From Asterias rubens (Eukaryota > Echinodermata > Asteroidea > Forcipulatida > Asteriidae), in contig NC_047066.1 of NCBI RefSeq assembly GCF_902459465.1, forward strand, positions 5,740,377-5,804,376: DNA of 64,000 nucleotides, in the 5' to 3' direction. The notes below the pieces were generated by a model. The model did no database searches. It was not told the DNA's origin and saw only the letters and a program-made list of their open reading frames with translations. This document shows positions 1 to 11,573 of the stretch, in pieces; within the stretch, counting starts at the first letter, position 1; each line of letters opens with the position of its first letter. Both the position numbers and the translations under genes were made by a program.

Positions 1-62
1 TATAAGCTAACAAATTCTTTAACACTCTCCGTAAACTTTGATAAAGTAACTCCCAAACTTAC

Positions 63-3000
63 TTAGATACAGAGAAAATGCCATGAAGCGATTCCTGAAC
101 ATGTCATAGGACACTCCAGACGGCCATATCAGCAGAATGCCACACAGTACTACAGACAGATAGTGGTGTATCACCCACCAACCCTTTATCCTGAATAGCA
201 GAGAGAAACAAAAACATATGTGACATGTTCCAACATTTGACTTCCTCTGTAGATTTGGCCAACAGTTCTTGTTGAGACCCCTGGCACATGCCGCCACAAG
301 CAGGCCTTTAGCTACACAGGGGTCTATGGCCAAACAAAGATTGATTGTAATAAGAAGTGTCTTGTCTCAGCACCAGGGAGACACTGAAACCATGCCCCCT
401 TTCTTTTGTAGAAAGTCGTGGCTGAGCGGTCTAGTTCACCTTGCCCAAGCTCTGGTGTTTTCAGCAGCAGAGTGTGGGTTTGAATCATGATCCTTGTGCC
501 CTTGAGCAAGGCACTTCACCATAATTCCTTCGTAAAAAGTTGGGAAAGTAGTGCATTCTGCTCAACCAAACAGCCAAGCTCCTAGTGGCCGATACCCATG
601 CCTACATCTTTCCGGACTGTGAAGGGGGTAACGTGCCCCTGGTGGCAGTTGACCCATATCAGTTATGAAGTGTAGCCAACACCTTGGAGTTGCCGTCTGT
701 GGCCTCTTGTAAAAACATTTTTTTTTTTAATAAAGGTTCCCTGTATTAGTCTCCACTAACCTTGAGCCATTATGGCGGAGGATGCTTTCTCGTATGACCA
801 GAGTGCAGTAATACCAGACTAGCAAGAAATGGAACTGAGCATCAAAAAGCCTATGGATAAATACACAAATTGAACAAGTAAATCAAAAAAATCACACTCA
901 AACAAGAATGTATTTAAAAATACTAGTTCTCCCCAATCCTTTTCAACCCCATAATAAAAACCACCTCAACACCCCCCCCCCCAAAAAAAAAAAAATGGTT
1001 TCAAAAAGTGGTTGCGTTTTTTTATATAACAAATGAAAACCTAGAGCGAATATATCCATGCAGGAAGTATAATCCCTGACAGGAACACACAATCTTTAGA
1101 AGGGTTACTGATCAGATTCAAATTTTGAGCCATCAGGCACACCTTGAGTGTACCTGCTTGGTACCTGGCCAAGTTTTTGTCAATAAATTCTTACTGGACT
1201 ACTTTACAGTTTGGAAAACAACTAGGATTAATCCTATCTCGAGATAGGACGAGTAACTCATCCTAACTTAGGAATAATCTTAAGGTCTACGTGCTACAGT
1301 GCAGGGTTGGGACTCGTCCTAAGTCCTAAGATTAATCTTTAGTTAGGAAGAGTTTGGTGAAATCGACGGCAGAGGTCAGCGGTTCATATCCCGCTCAGGT
1401 AAATTTGTTTTTGTTTGACCCAAAATAAAGAGTTTGAGTTTGGTAATTACCTATAGTCTACGATGAATGTTGTAAAGAATGAGACGACCATCATGATGAT
1501 GCTCATGTAGAATTTGAAGCGTTCGTATTCTTCCTTGTAGTCAAACCTACAGATTAGGGAGAAATGGACATCATAGAAGGTGAGGTTGAACAGATACCAG
1601 GGTTCTCCACATGCACAAGCTAGTGCATCGGGTCGATAATGCACTAATTGCGTGCCATTATGCACAAATTTCGTACTGATTTGCAAACCTTTTTTTTAAA
1701 ACTATTTTCATAAAAAAATTCAAGATAATGTTCAACAATACACAATAGGGCAATTAAAACAAAGATGAACACCAAAAAGAAAACACTCTGAAGACTTTGT
1801 TCCAATTCAGCGTCTTTTGGCCAAACTTCAAAAGATTTGGGTATTAAATACTCCACAGTTTTGCCTATTTCATGCTAATTAAGTAAGTTTTGTGAATTTT
1901 ATTTCCAGACGCAAATAAATAACTTTTGTGATCAAATTATATTAATTTTCACTCTTTTGTCATACATTATCATACAAATTTTCTCTCACCCACATACTTG
2001 TTTGTTGAGAAGAAATAATTTATGAGTCAAATTAAAAAGTGGTGTTGTAGAGTTGAGTAACTGCGAGAGAATACTCACTTCTCTGCTTTGCTCAAGAGCG
2101 ACACGCTGACTTGACCGAGCGACAGCTTCAGAAAACCTCTGTGGACGAAAAACGTTTCAATATTTAGTCATTCATGTGTATGTTCTGGTTAGTATATATT
2201 TATTGTGCATAACTGCGAAATTAGTTGTTCAGAAATAGGACAACTAGGATGGTCCTCTCCCTCTGACCCCTGACCCATGATGACCCATACTCCTTCTTGC
2301 ACATTGACTTACTCTGACGCTCTTGGCAGTGATTCGTGAATCTCATCGCAGACTTTCTGTTTCTCGGCAACATGTCGCTGTAACTCCTCCAACCTCGGCC
2401 TGTCTTCTATTCCAAGATCCTTGCTATGGCTTCAAATTTGACAAAGTCGAAAAAAACGCCTTTGGGTTACTTGTGGTTTATTATGCAATTAAAGGCACTG
2501 GACACCTTTGATAAATGTCGAAGAACAGACTTATTTTCACTTGGTGTATCTGAAAATATGCATCAAATAGCAAACGTGTGGAAATTTTGGCTCAATTTGT
2601 CATCCATTTGCAAGAGAATATTAAAAGAAACACACTTTTTTTTTTGTGCTTTCAGATGCTTTATAAAAGGCTTCAGCTGAAGTCTTTTATTATTAGAGTG
2701 AGAAATGACCTCTTTCTCAAAAACTACGTTACTTCAGAGGGAGCCGTTTCTCGCCATGTTTTATTCTATCAACAACTCTCCATTGCTTGGTACCGAGTAA
2801 GTTTTTATGTTGACATTTATTTTGAGTAATAAGAGAGCGTCCAGACAGGGGATCATACATTTTGTAATTACTCAAAAAACTAATGACCATATAAACTTGC
2901 TTGGTTAGAAGCACTGCAGCTAATGATAATTCCCTTCAAAGGAATGAGGGATTATAAAGCATTTCAATCGGAGAGACGTTTCTGCATGAAACATTTCTCA

Positions 3001-6000
3001 GATTGTGTATTCCAATTATGGATTATTCTTCCTGCATGGACATAAACACTTCATATTTTTGACAATATCTCAAAAACACTAACCTTTTGAAATTAAATGT
3101 ACACCGGTTTAGGTTAGTTTTATTGTGTCAGGCCAGGAATTTCACGGAGGCCAGCCCTCATTGCCCTTGTCTTGGCCTTGGTGCCCCTTCAAAAATTTCC
3201 CCTAGACTTTAAGATTTTCCCAAAGGAAATGCTCTTTTCAAAATGAAAATGGCCTTGCCATTTCAAAGATGAAATTCTAGGCATGTTGTGTTTCTACATT
3301 TATATTGGAATAAACCAATCAAACAGTTCCAGAAACCAAAGGTGTAATGTACCCGTTGTCGAGTGGATAAGAGCACCATCTCAAGCTCTGATGCTTCTGT
3401 TCAGCAGAGTGTGGGTTCGAATCCCGGTCATGACACTTGTGTCCCTGAGCAAGACACTTAACTATAATTGCTTCTCTCCACTCAGGGGTAAATGGGTACC
3501 TGTGAGGGCAGAGATGGATCTTGTGATTGGTTTAGCCGAGTAGCGCATACATTGCTCACAGGCTGTATACTCCCCAGGAAGCTGAGATGGTTTAAGGAAT
3601 TATTTAAGGCCCAGTGACCAGGGGTAATAATGTCGGAAGTGCTTTGAGACACCCCTCGGGCGTGAAAAGTGCTATTTATAAAAATGGTCTATTATTATTA
3701 TTACTATTACTTTGCCTTGCAATACTTACGATTGGAGGGACTGGCTGATTTGCTTGTATTTCTTCTTCTGGTGAGTCACCATTGACATACAAGTCTTCTG
3801 AAGTGAACGCAGTGTATCTAGTGTCTTCTTAAACTCTTTGCTTTGCTCCTGTATACAAGAAAACATCTGGGTAAACTTTACAGAACAAGCAACCAATCAA
3901 ATAAAAGAGCAATTCAGTTTTTGTAATTGCATTTCACTTTCAAGTTGGTCAATTTACTATTTTACATTCAATGAAAGATTAAAACAGTCCTCCATGCCAC
4001 AGTATTGTTGCTGGTAAAATTTTGTATTGGAAAGTATTCTTTTTTTGCTTTGCTTGCTCGTTTTCCTTCCCACAGTGTTTTTTGACAATTGAGAAAAATC
4101 AGCCAGGCGGGAATCGCGATAAGTTCTATGTACAAATGTTCCCAAAAACTTTTACATTTTTTAAGTCTGCAATAGTTAAAGGCAGTGGACACTATTGGTA
4201 ATTACTCAAAATAATTATTAGCATAAAACCTTACTTGGTAACGAATATTCGGAAGAGGTTGATAGTATAAAACATTGTGAGAAACAGCACACGTAGTGAC
4301 GTAGTTTTCAAGAAAGAAGTAATTTTCCACGAATTTGATTTTGAGACCTCAGATTTAGAATTTGTGGTAACGAAATCAAGCATCTGAAAGCACACAACTT
4401 CATGTGACAAGGGTGTTTTTTCTTTCATTATTATCTCACAACTTCGATGACCAATTGTCTATTGAGCTCAAGTTTTCACAGGTTTGTTATTTTATGCATA
4501 CATGTATGTTGAGATACACCAAGTAAGAAGACTGGTCTTTGACAATTACCAATAGTGTCCAGTGTCTTTAAATCTAAACTGCGCAAATTTTATTCCAAAT
4601 TCCATGAATAATATGCGTTTTTCCAATGTTTTAAGAATCAAGAAAAAACGGTGAGTATGACCATTTGGATTTTATTAGTGAATCTTTTTGATAACAAGTT
4701 AATTAACTTTGGAGTTGCTTAATTCAATCATTGTATTTTTTCTAAGGTGACTATTTTTCATCAACTCGAGACGATACTTGCCCATGTAACAGAAAATTCT
4801 TTATTTAAATTGACTTATTTTTATATTATATCGTAGGAGGTCCTGTTTTCGAGGTGTCCCTAAAATCGTGGCAAATCTTTTACCTCTCTATGCGCGATGT
4901 AAACAGTCCTAAGATAAAAATTGTGTGGTTTTATTTGCCAAGCAAAGTGTCTCCTCTCCCTTGACCAAAAATTCAGAAACATGAGGCTCCACTGGTCATT
5001 TGCACTTGTAAATGCAAAAAGTTTGGTATTTTAGGCATTTCTACAAGGTTCAAAAATATGTCATAATGTTGAGGCCATATAAAAATATTTGCCCACCGAA
5101 AAAGTTTCATCAAACACTATTTCAATTCACAATTCATGATGATCAAAATCATGTGACTGAATGCTTTGCTGAGCATTCTGGAAAAAAAATACAGAGGCTT
5201 AAAGAAGCCACGTGCCTTATATCATTTTCTAATATTTGTGGAGATTTTTATTTTTTAACCCTCATATAAATATTATTATTAATATTAAAATTTAAACATC
5301 AGCTTGTTGATTCAATTATCAATGTTTATTTATACGCTTTATTGTAAATATTAAGAAAACAAAATAGAAACAAAATAAATAAAAATCAGATTTGGAAGCC
5401 AGTAATATTCACACATTTTATAGTTTTTTTTTTGTGCAAGTTACCATGGTAATTTTTAAAATTTAATAAAACAATATTTTAAATAAAATGAAGGCAACTG
5501 CTGGCTATACACAGAGTCTCAAAGAACACTTGTAGTCACTGCAGATGTTTATTCCAGGTATGGCTTCACCGGGAAACCATACTTTCTTGTTTGCCGTGAA
5601 AACAGGAAAAACTCAAAACAAATGGAGCCAGTTGAAGTCATCGAAGATCAGTGTGTGGTGTATCCATTTCATTGTCCATCAATTTTTAATATATGTTTGC
5701 ATACTTCATATTAACAAATGAAGATAATTAGGGCATCGGTTGGCATCATTATTTCTTTCCCAATTCACAGAAAAAGGCTTAATAAATAGCGTAGAAACTG
5801 GTAAGCGGAGGATATAATTGTCAGATTGTTTTGGGGACTTTTGGTTTTTTCTTTCAGAATTCAGATCAATAAATCAAGATTGAGAATTAAACAATCAGCT
5901 TTAAAAGAATTTTGCTGCTGTTCCTATTGATCATGTTGAGAAAAAGGGGGAGGCCCGTATTATTGCATAATCCATTTGGCAATTATTGTCCATTTGAAAA

Positions 6001-6219
6001 AATCACCATGAGGGCGCTATTCACAAAGTCTGGAGTGTGTTTACAAAATTCGCTGACCTGTCACTACGAACGATTACAAATGTTAGTTTTAAAACTCTCC
6101 ACACACCAACAACAGACATTCCAGCTCAATTATTGTTTTCATATTACCTTCAAAGAATCGTACTCCACGTTCATGTCATCGAGCTCTTCAGCTAGGGATG
6201 AAATAATGGAATTATCCAT
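63..6219 (-). CDS. TMEM120: TMEM120 (TACAN-like) membrane protein, 3' end cut by window edge
   Basis: Seven coding exons read leftward: 6148-6219, 3730-3848, 2313-2423, 2079-2138, 1451-1546, 761-850 and 63-190. All have GT-AG borders and their phases join, giving 225 residues; family members are about 340, so the C-terminal third lies beyond position 1. The start is the ATG at 6219, opening MDNSIIS. Residues 1-115 are charged and helical ([28 protein letters not shown]), matching the family's N-terminal coiled coil. Membrane segments start near residue 130. Family signatures seen are [11 protein letters not shown] (exon 5), [17 protein letters not shown] (exon 6) and [11 protein letters not shown] with WPSG and [12 protein letters not shown] (exon 7). 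The family forms six-helix dimers that bind coenzyme A and resemble ELOVL elongases; an ion-channel role is disputed. A/B paralogue cannot be assigned. Introns hold SINEs and MITE copies. Confidence 0.93.
411..715 (+). mobile_element. tRNA-derived SINE copy in TMEM120 intron
   Basis: A tRNA-like head (GTGGCTGAGCGGTCTAG, A-box-like, then GTGTGGGTTTGAATC, B-box-like) is followed by a body containing CTTGAGCAAGGCACTTCACC. The same body motif appears in the copy near 3345-3710, so this is a dispersed family. It lies between TMEM120 exons 6 and 7. The head cannot fold into a full cloverleaf, so it is not called a tRNA. Confidence 0.7.
1221..1438. repeat. Fold-back element (CCTAACTTAGGA family) with tRNA-like tail
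   Basis: Inverted words such as GAGATAGGACGAG and CTCGTCCTAAG lie on either side of a short centre, and the right end reads GGTGAAATCGAC. The same words form the larger pair at 54224-54527. Downstream to 1438 lies a tRNA B-box-like stretch (GCGGTTCATATCCCGC), probably a SINE fragment. It sits in the intron between TMEM120 exons 5 and 6. Confidence 0.55.
2489..2830. mobile_element. MITE-A copy, diverged (TMEM120 intron)
   Basis: Starts TTAAAGGCACTGGACACC and shares the internal order of the family: a 'ggtgtatct' block, a 'gtgaaa..ttggctcaat' block, a 'ttcagagggagccgtttctc' block and a final TTTTGAGTAAT. The right TIR is lost. A related inverted fragment follows at about 2862-2960. Confidence 0.65.
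2930..3115. repeat. Dispersed repeat shared with about 31930-32170
   Basis: Contains TGGATTATTCTTCCTGCATGG, a 'gatatctcaaaaac' block and an ACCTTTTGAAAT block in the same order as the segment near 31930-32170. There is no ORF and no clear terminal repeat. It is a dispersed element fragment of unknown class inside a TMEM120 intron. Confidence 0.45.
3345..3710 (+). mobile_element. tRNA-derived SINE with TTATTA tail
   Basis: The head contains GTCGAGTGGATAAGAGCACC (A-box region) and GTGGGTTCGAATCCCGG (B box). The body contains CCCTGAGCAAGACACTTAAC and the 3' end is an ATTATTATTA simple repeat, as expected for a tRNA-derived SINE. It lies in TMEM120 intron 2 close to the exon ending at 3730, and its simple-repeat tail runs toward that exon. 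Confidence 0.8.
4176..4571. mobile_element. MITE-A copy, complete
   Basis: A full-length member of about 396 bp. The left TIR is TTAAAGGCAGTGGACACTAT, the right TIR ends CCAGTGTCTTTAA, and an inner palindrome carries TTTTGAGACCTCAGA. TTAA bounds both ends. It sits in TMEM120 intron 1. Confidence 0.85.
4572..6147. other. TMEM120 intron 1 remainder, no feature
   Basis: AT-rich sequence between the MITE-A copy and TMEM120 exon 1. I see no coding exon, tRNA-like head or terminal inverted repeat here. ORFs in it have no family resemblance. Confidence 0.6.
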
Positions 6220-6680
6220 TATTCTAATCGGAAGGAATTACGTCGTCTACTTTGTACACAAATTATGGTGGTGGTGACACGGCATTTAGTCTGTTTATGT
6301 TCTACAGCTGTCGTTCATGCTCCAGTGATAATTTACGTGAGGTATTTCCGACAAGCTGGAAACTAGACTATAAAAGTTCACGACCTTTGATTCCCTAGAT
6401 TTCCTCGTGCGCTTTTATTAAAATACTACGGATAAATATTTTAAAAATATAAAAGAATTTGTTCTTATTCCGTACAATCAAAAATAAAAATGGACATAAA
6501 TAGTTTTTAAAAGACGGAATTTGTACTTTAGTTAAGAGTAAATAAATTATAATTATTTTGATAAGAAAATTTTAAAACAATTTAGTTATGAGCCGATTAT
6601 CTTCGACACATGTGCGCATTACCGAATTCAATTTTTAGCGGACCGTGCTGCTCTAAAGTTAAACATAAAACAACCCTAAA
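6220..6680. promoter_or_regulatory. Shared divergent promoter region of TMEM120 and C1QBP
   Basis: The 461 bp between two start codons facing away from each other must contain both 5' UTRs and promoters. No TATA box is obvious at a fitting distance on either side. Head-to-head arrangement suggests one bidirectional promoter; this is inference from position only. Confidence 0.5.
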
Positions 6681-9600
6681 ATGGCATTTTCCGTCGCAAG
6701 AATTTTCTCAAGTGTGGCCGGTAGAATGGTGACAAAATGTAGACATACCACACAAGCTACAGTAGCCTCAAAATGTCTACTTTCTATTCAGAAGGAGGGT
6801 CAAATGAGTCGTACTTTTACGAGATCGTTTTGGTATCTTTGCAATCACTCCAGCCGGAACAGCGGCTCGTCAGCCGGGGGAGATATCAGCCACGTCCTGG
6901 CCAAGGCAACAAGGTTGAGAGAACCGGGCAAACTGTGTAGCTGTGGTTGTACTGGCATGCATACAAAGGGTAATGACTAGTTATACAAAAATTGATAAAT
7001 ATATATATATATATATTTTTTTGGGGTGGTGTCAGCATGTCACTTTTTATATTGAAATTGTACCACTTTGTTGAATACAAATTAATTCATAAATAATTAA
7101 AAGATATTCATATATTATTTTTGTTGTGTCACTAACTAAACAGACACTACACTCCAAGGCCTAACTAATATAATTATAATAAAAATAATAAAACGGTATG
7201 ATTATGAATATAGTGCAATATGAATTAGCATTCCCCAAAGCGCGTAACAGCAAAATGAAAAGCATTAAAAGAAACAAAAACTAGGACTAGGAGTATATTC
7301 CCCATTTAATATTAAAGCCCACAAAAAAATAATTATAAAATTAGGCCAGACCACTGTACTCCTTTTTTTTCGAAATTTTTCATTATCGGTCGTACTAGCT
7401 GTACAACTGACAATGACACATTTCAAAAACAAAGGAGCACAGCACCCCAGTTTCTGGGTCTAGAAAAGAACCTACAGAAACAACTTAATAGAAATAAAAG
7501 TTGTTGATTTTGTAAGCAAGACAAATAAAAAAATATATAAAAAATTAAATTACGTATAATTATCAAAAGTTAGCAGTAAAACAGTGGAGGGATTTGGGCT
7601 GACAGTATGAAGTGACCAATTTTGTCACGGTACAAAATATCTTCCTCTATGGTTATGGATGAAGAACTTGACATATTTTTCTTATCTACCTAGATCATAC
7701 AGATATTATGCTTTTGGTAATAATGATTAAAGGAACGTTACAGAATTGTTAAGAAACAAAAATCGTGAAGATCACAGATTTACAAAAAAAAGTTGAAAAC
7801 ATCCCTTGAAATATTTCTGTCTGAAATGTCATATTTCATGAGAAATAAATAATCTAACTTCGCGTTTGGAGTTTATCGCTCAGTGAGCGTTTGATTAATT
7901 TTTATTTTGGCATCGATGCAATGCAAAATTTGTAATCGGTTTTTCACTATTCTCTCGTGACCCCAATGGACGATCGATCTCAAACTTCTACAAGTTTGTC
8001 AGTTTATGGTTACATGGTGGATTACATAAAGTGCTTACACTGCCAGCAACTGTTTTGTTAGCAAAAACCAATTCTGTAATGTTCCTTAAAACGATTGTAA
8101 AATGTTAACTATCGGCTAACTCTGAGAGGCTCTGCTAGAGTCGAAACGTCGGACCTTCACCTATTAAAATTCTTTTTCAAAGATAATTCCTTAACTTAAA
8201 GAAGTAAAACCTATAATGCTCTCCCCCAAACAGGTGATGAGGAGTTGGCAGATTATTTAGAAAACGAGATAAAGTTGGAACGAGACAGCCGGCAGTTTCC
8301 AACCGTTCCAAAAATCCCAGACTTTACACTGACGCAAGAAAATGCTGTGGCAACCCTGACAAAAGTCAGTAATGGAGAAACGTAAGTGATAAGTACCAAT
8401 GATTAAATTATATAAAGGCGCAGTACACTATTCTGTGAAGAACTTTATTTTAAAGAAAGTTGCTTTCACTTATAACAACCAAAGTATCATTTTATTTACC
8501 AAGATGGTTTTGTTTTTGGTCTGAATGTCGAGTAAATAATGAAAGTGACTATTCGGAAACAGCACTCCAGTGAACAGTTTCCCTTGTCTAGCACAGCAAA
8601 ATGCTATGTAAAGTGTGGAAGTTGCTACTCAAAATTCTCATTCACTGTGCACAAAATCTGTTCAGTCAATATATTTTGCTGTGCAAAATTGATGGATGAA
8701 ATAGTTACCTGCACTCTCTTTCACACCCCTTTTCCTGCCAGAAAGATTCAGCGAAAATGTTTTCATTTGCGTTCCCTTGATATACAACAATGGGGGTGTT
8801 GGATTTTAGAGTAAAGTTCTCTTTACATTTCTTTTGAACTTGTTTTCCTTGCAGGGTGAAAGTTACCTTTAATTTGAATCATTCTGTTGAAGAAGAGCCC
8901 CAGGGTGAAGAGGCAGAGCAAGAAGGTGCTGCAGCATCTCGGGTAATTAATAACATTGTCCTTCTTCTTTTGGGAATTGGTGCCGGAAGTGTTATGAGGG
9001 GATTGGTGTCGGTGTGGTAGGAGATTCTGTCCTCCCCCCCCCCCCCCCCCTAGAGAATCTGTCACCCCAGGCATTCTGTCCACCCATTCTGCAAACTGTG
9101 TACAAACTACTTCTGATAACATCCTATTTTAAATCACCTTCCTTCAGCCCATGTTAATTTCCCAAATGGGGGACAGAATCTCCGGGGGACAGATTTTCCT
9201 ACATGAACATGACACCGAAAGTGTGTTGGTGGAATTGGTGTCGACAGTGTGTTTTGGGATGGGTGTTGGAAGTGTTATGGGAATATACATTTTCTGTTTT
9301 GTCAAAACTTTTATTAGTAATGAGCAACTTATACATTGATCATAAATATTTGCTTATTCTGCATGTTTTGGAATTTAGTTGTATTGAAATATTTCTGTAT
9401 TGCTTTGACATTCTTTTTCTGTTTTGTTTCTTTTATGAACAGGTGTGATTTAATTGAGCATATTGAAACGTGTATTGATGAAATGTTAATTAATTCTGTG
9501 CAGATTGTAGACTCACATCATCCTATATTAAGTGTTTTCCCTTAGCCCAGGTTTTTCTAGTATTTCTATCAAATCAAATTTAATTTCTATTGAATCATAT

Positions 9601-11573
9601 AACCTGTGTGTGTCATAAATCTGTTTGACATGTTTATGTTGGAGGAAAGCACAGACACGCAGTGCAATTTGTTTGTATTTGCATAATTGTGCAAGTGTAG
9701 TTCGTATCCATTCCTAATTGTTAATTTTAATCTGCCATTGGGACTTCCTGATGAAAGATCACTACTTTACTTTTTTCTTTTTACAATTTAGACAGTTTGT
9801 GTTGATGGGTATAGATGAAAAAGTGTAGATTCACATAAACATACAAAGTTTAATATGAGAAGTATTTTTCTTTTTTTTACTAATTCCCCAAACTGTTAAT
9901 TTCATCTGTAATGTTCATTGTACTTTGTGAAATGGGTTTTCATACAAGAACTTTATTATTTAGGCCTATCTTCAAATGTGTTTGTATTCCTCAATTTATT
10001 CTTGCTTCAAATTTTCCCAATTTTGAAAAAGGTATTTTTATACGAGGTGAATCTATAATACCCATTATTATGCCTGGTATATTTTATTTTCCAGCTCCGC
10101 TCATATCCAGAATTTAATGTAGAGATCACTAAGGATACACAGAGCTCCTTGTCCATTAGTTGTCGTTTTGATGTGAGTGAGGAATTGGACGAGGAGGCAG
10201 CGGAACCAGGGAGCGAGGACCTCTTCATCATCGATGAGGTCAGCATACACGACGGCAAGATGGACGAGGGAATATTCAGTGTTGGCTCAGAGGTCATGGA
10301 TGGTGTAAGTTGTACCTAATTGTTGCACGCTAGTCTTCTGCTCAAAAAGCAGGGATGGAATTTCTCTGTTTTTAACTTAAAGATGGTGGACACTATTGGT
10401 AATTGTCAAAGACCAGTCTTCTCACTTGGTGTATCTCAACATATGCACAAAATAACTAACTTGTGAAAATTTGAGCTCAATCGGTCATCGAAGTTGCGAG
10501 ATAATAATGAAAGAAAAAACAGCCTTGTCACACTAAGTTGTGTGCTTTCTGATGCTTGATTTCGAGACCTCAAGTTCTAAATCTGAGGTCTCGAAATCAA
10601 ATTCGTGGAAAATTACTTCTTTCTCGAAGACTACGTTACTTCAGAGGGAGCTGTTTCTCACAATGTCTTTCTACTATCAACCTCTCCCCATTACTTGTTA
10701 CCAGGTAAGTTTTTATGCTAATAATTATTTTGAGTAATTACCAATAGTGTCCACTGCCTTTAAAAGCCTATTTTTAAACTCCTCCCAAAACAAATTACAT
10801 AAAGAAATAAAAGTTATAATAATAATATTTGTTGTTTCATTTTTTAAATTAACATAAAATTGATATAAACATGAAGATAAAACCATAAAGATTGCCCAGA
10901 TTGCAGAGTATGGCTTATAAAACCTAGATACCCAGAGGCAGAATTAAGACAATTTTTTACAGATAAGAACATTTACAAAAAATAAATTCACTATTCAAGA
11001 CTTTTATCTGAATTCAGACTTTTTAAGTCAGCCTTGTGAAGGAATTCAGCCGTAATTGTTTTGACATGTTTAGAAATCATGCTCTTTGGTCTACTTTAGT
11101 GCTGATGATACTATTCCCAAAAGCTCTGTGAAAAATGTAAAGCCCGGTTCATACTTCATGCGAATGCAAAGCGAATTTGATGTGAATTTGTCGTCACAAT
11201 CCTCCTTTCGCAGCAATTCGCAAGTGAGTTGAGCTGCTGCAAATGTTTCGTGGCGAACTTGTGACTTTAACATTCGTATCGCATTCGCAGGAAGTATGAA
11301 CCGGGCTTAACACCAAGGGTTGCCAAAAGGTAGAAATGTCGTCATTTCAACATACCTTCTAGCATTTGGATCCTACCTAGTTTCAGACTATTTACCACCT
11401 ATATTTTGGTTTATTTATCTCTACAGAATCTTTATAACTTCCTGTTGAACTCTTTGGAGGAACGAGGCATCAATGATGAGTTTGTAGAGAAACTCTCGGA
11501 TCTCGCCAGCGCCCTGGAACACAAGCTCTACATCGACTTCCTTCAGAAGCTTCAAGGGATCGCCAAATTCTAA
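6681..11573 (+). CDS. C1QBP: C1QBP / p32 (MAM33 family) mitochondrial matrix protein
   Basis: Five exons with GT-AG borders and joining phases: 6681-6969, 8234-8381, 8855-8942, 10095-10304 and 11427-11573, giving 293 residues (human 282). Residues 1-85 are rich in Arg and Ser with almost no acid, fitting a mitochondrial targeting sequence, starting MAFSVARIFSSVAGR. CSCGC near residues 86-90 and then the MAM33 domain follow: DEELADYLENEIKLER, VKVTFNLNHSVEEEPQGEE, an acidic loop (EELDEEAAEPGSEDLF), and the helical end LEERGINDEFVEKLSDLASALEHKLYIDFLQKL. The family forms doughnut-shaped acidic trimers in the mitochondrial matrix, supporting mitoribosome function and OXPHOS, and in vertebrates also binds C1q globular heads at the cell surface. 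The 20-residue motifs quoted are partial. No break or missing region was seen. Confidence 0.95.
7727..8089. mobile_element. MITE-C copy in C1QBP intron 1
   Basis: Terminal inverted repeats: left TTAAAGGAACGTTACAGAAT, right ATTCTGTAATGTTCCTTAA. The 363 bp interior has no ORF and is not related to MITE-A. Both ends are bounded by TTAA. Only one copy is in the window. Confidence 0.75.
9000..9200. repeat. Poly-C run and GATTCTGTCC inverted words, C1QBP intron 3
   Basis: A run of about 16 C near 9036-9051 is preceded by GAGATTCTGTCC, and GGGGGACAGAATCTCCGG appears inverted near 9170-9190. It may be a degenerate fold-back element. No ORF is present. Confidence 0.4.
10377..10763. mobile_element. 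MITE-A copy, complete (C1QBP intron 4)
   Basis: Left end TTAAAGATGGTGGACACTAT, right end GTGTCCACTGCCTTTAA. The inner palindrome has TTTCGAGACCTCAAG and CTGAGGTCTCGAAAT. TTAA at both ends. Confidence 0.85.
11140..11309. mobile_element. Fold-back element 'AAGCCCGGTTCATACTTC' family
   Basis: Left end AAGCCCGGTTCATACTTCAT, right end GGAAGTATGAACCGGGCTT, with inner inverted pairs GCGAATG/CATTCG. About 170 bp in C1QBP intron 4. A diverged second copy is at 57903-58084. Confidence 0.75.
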
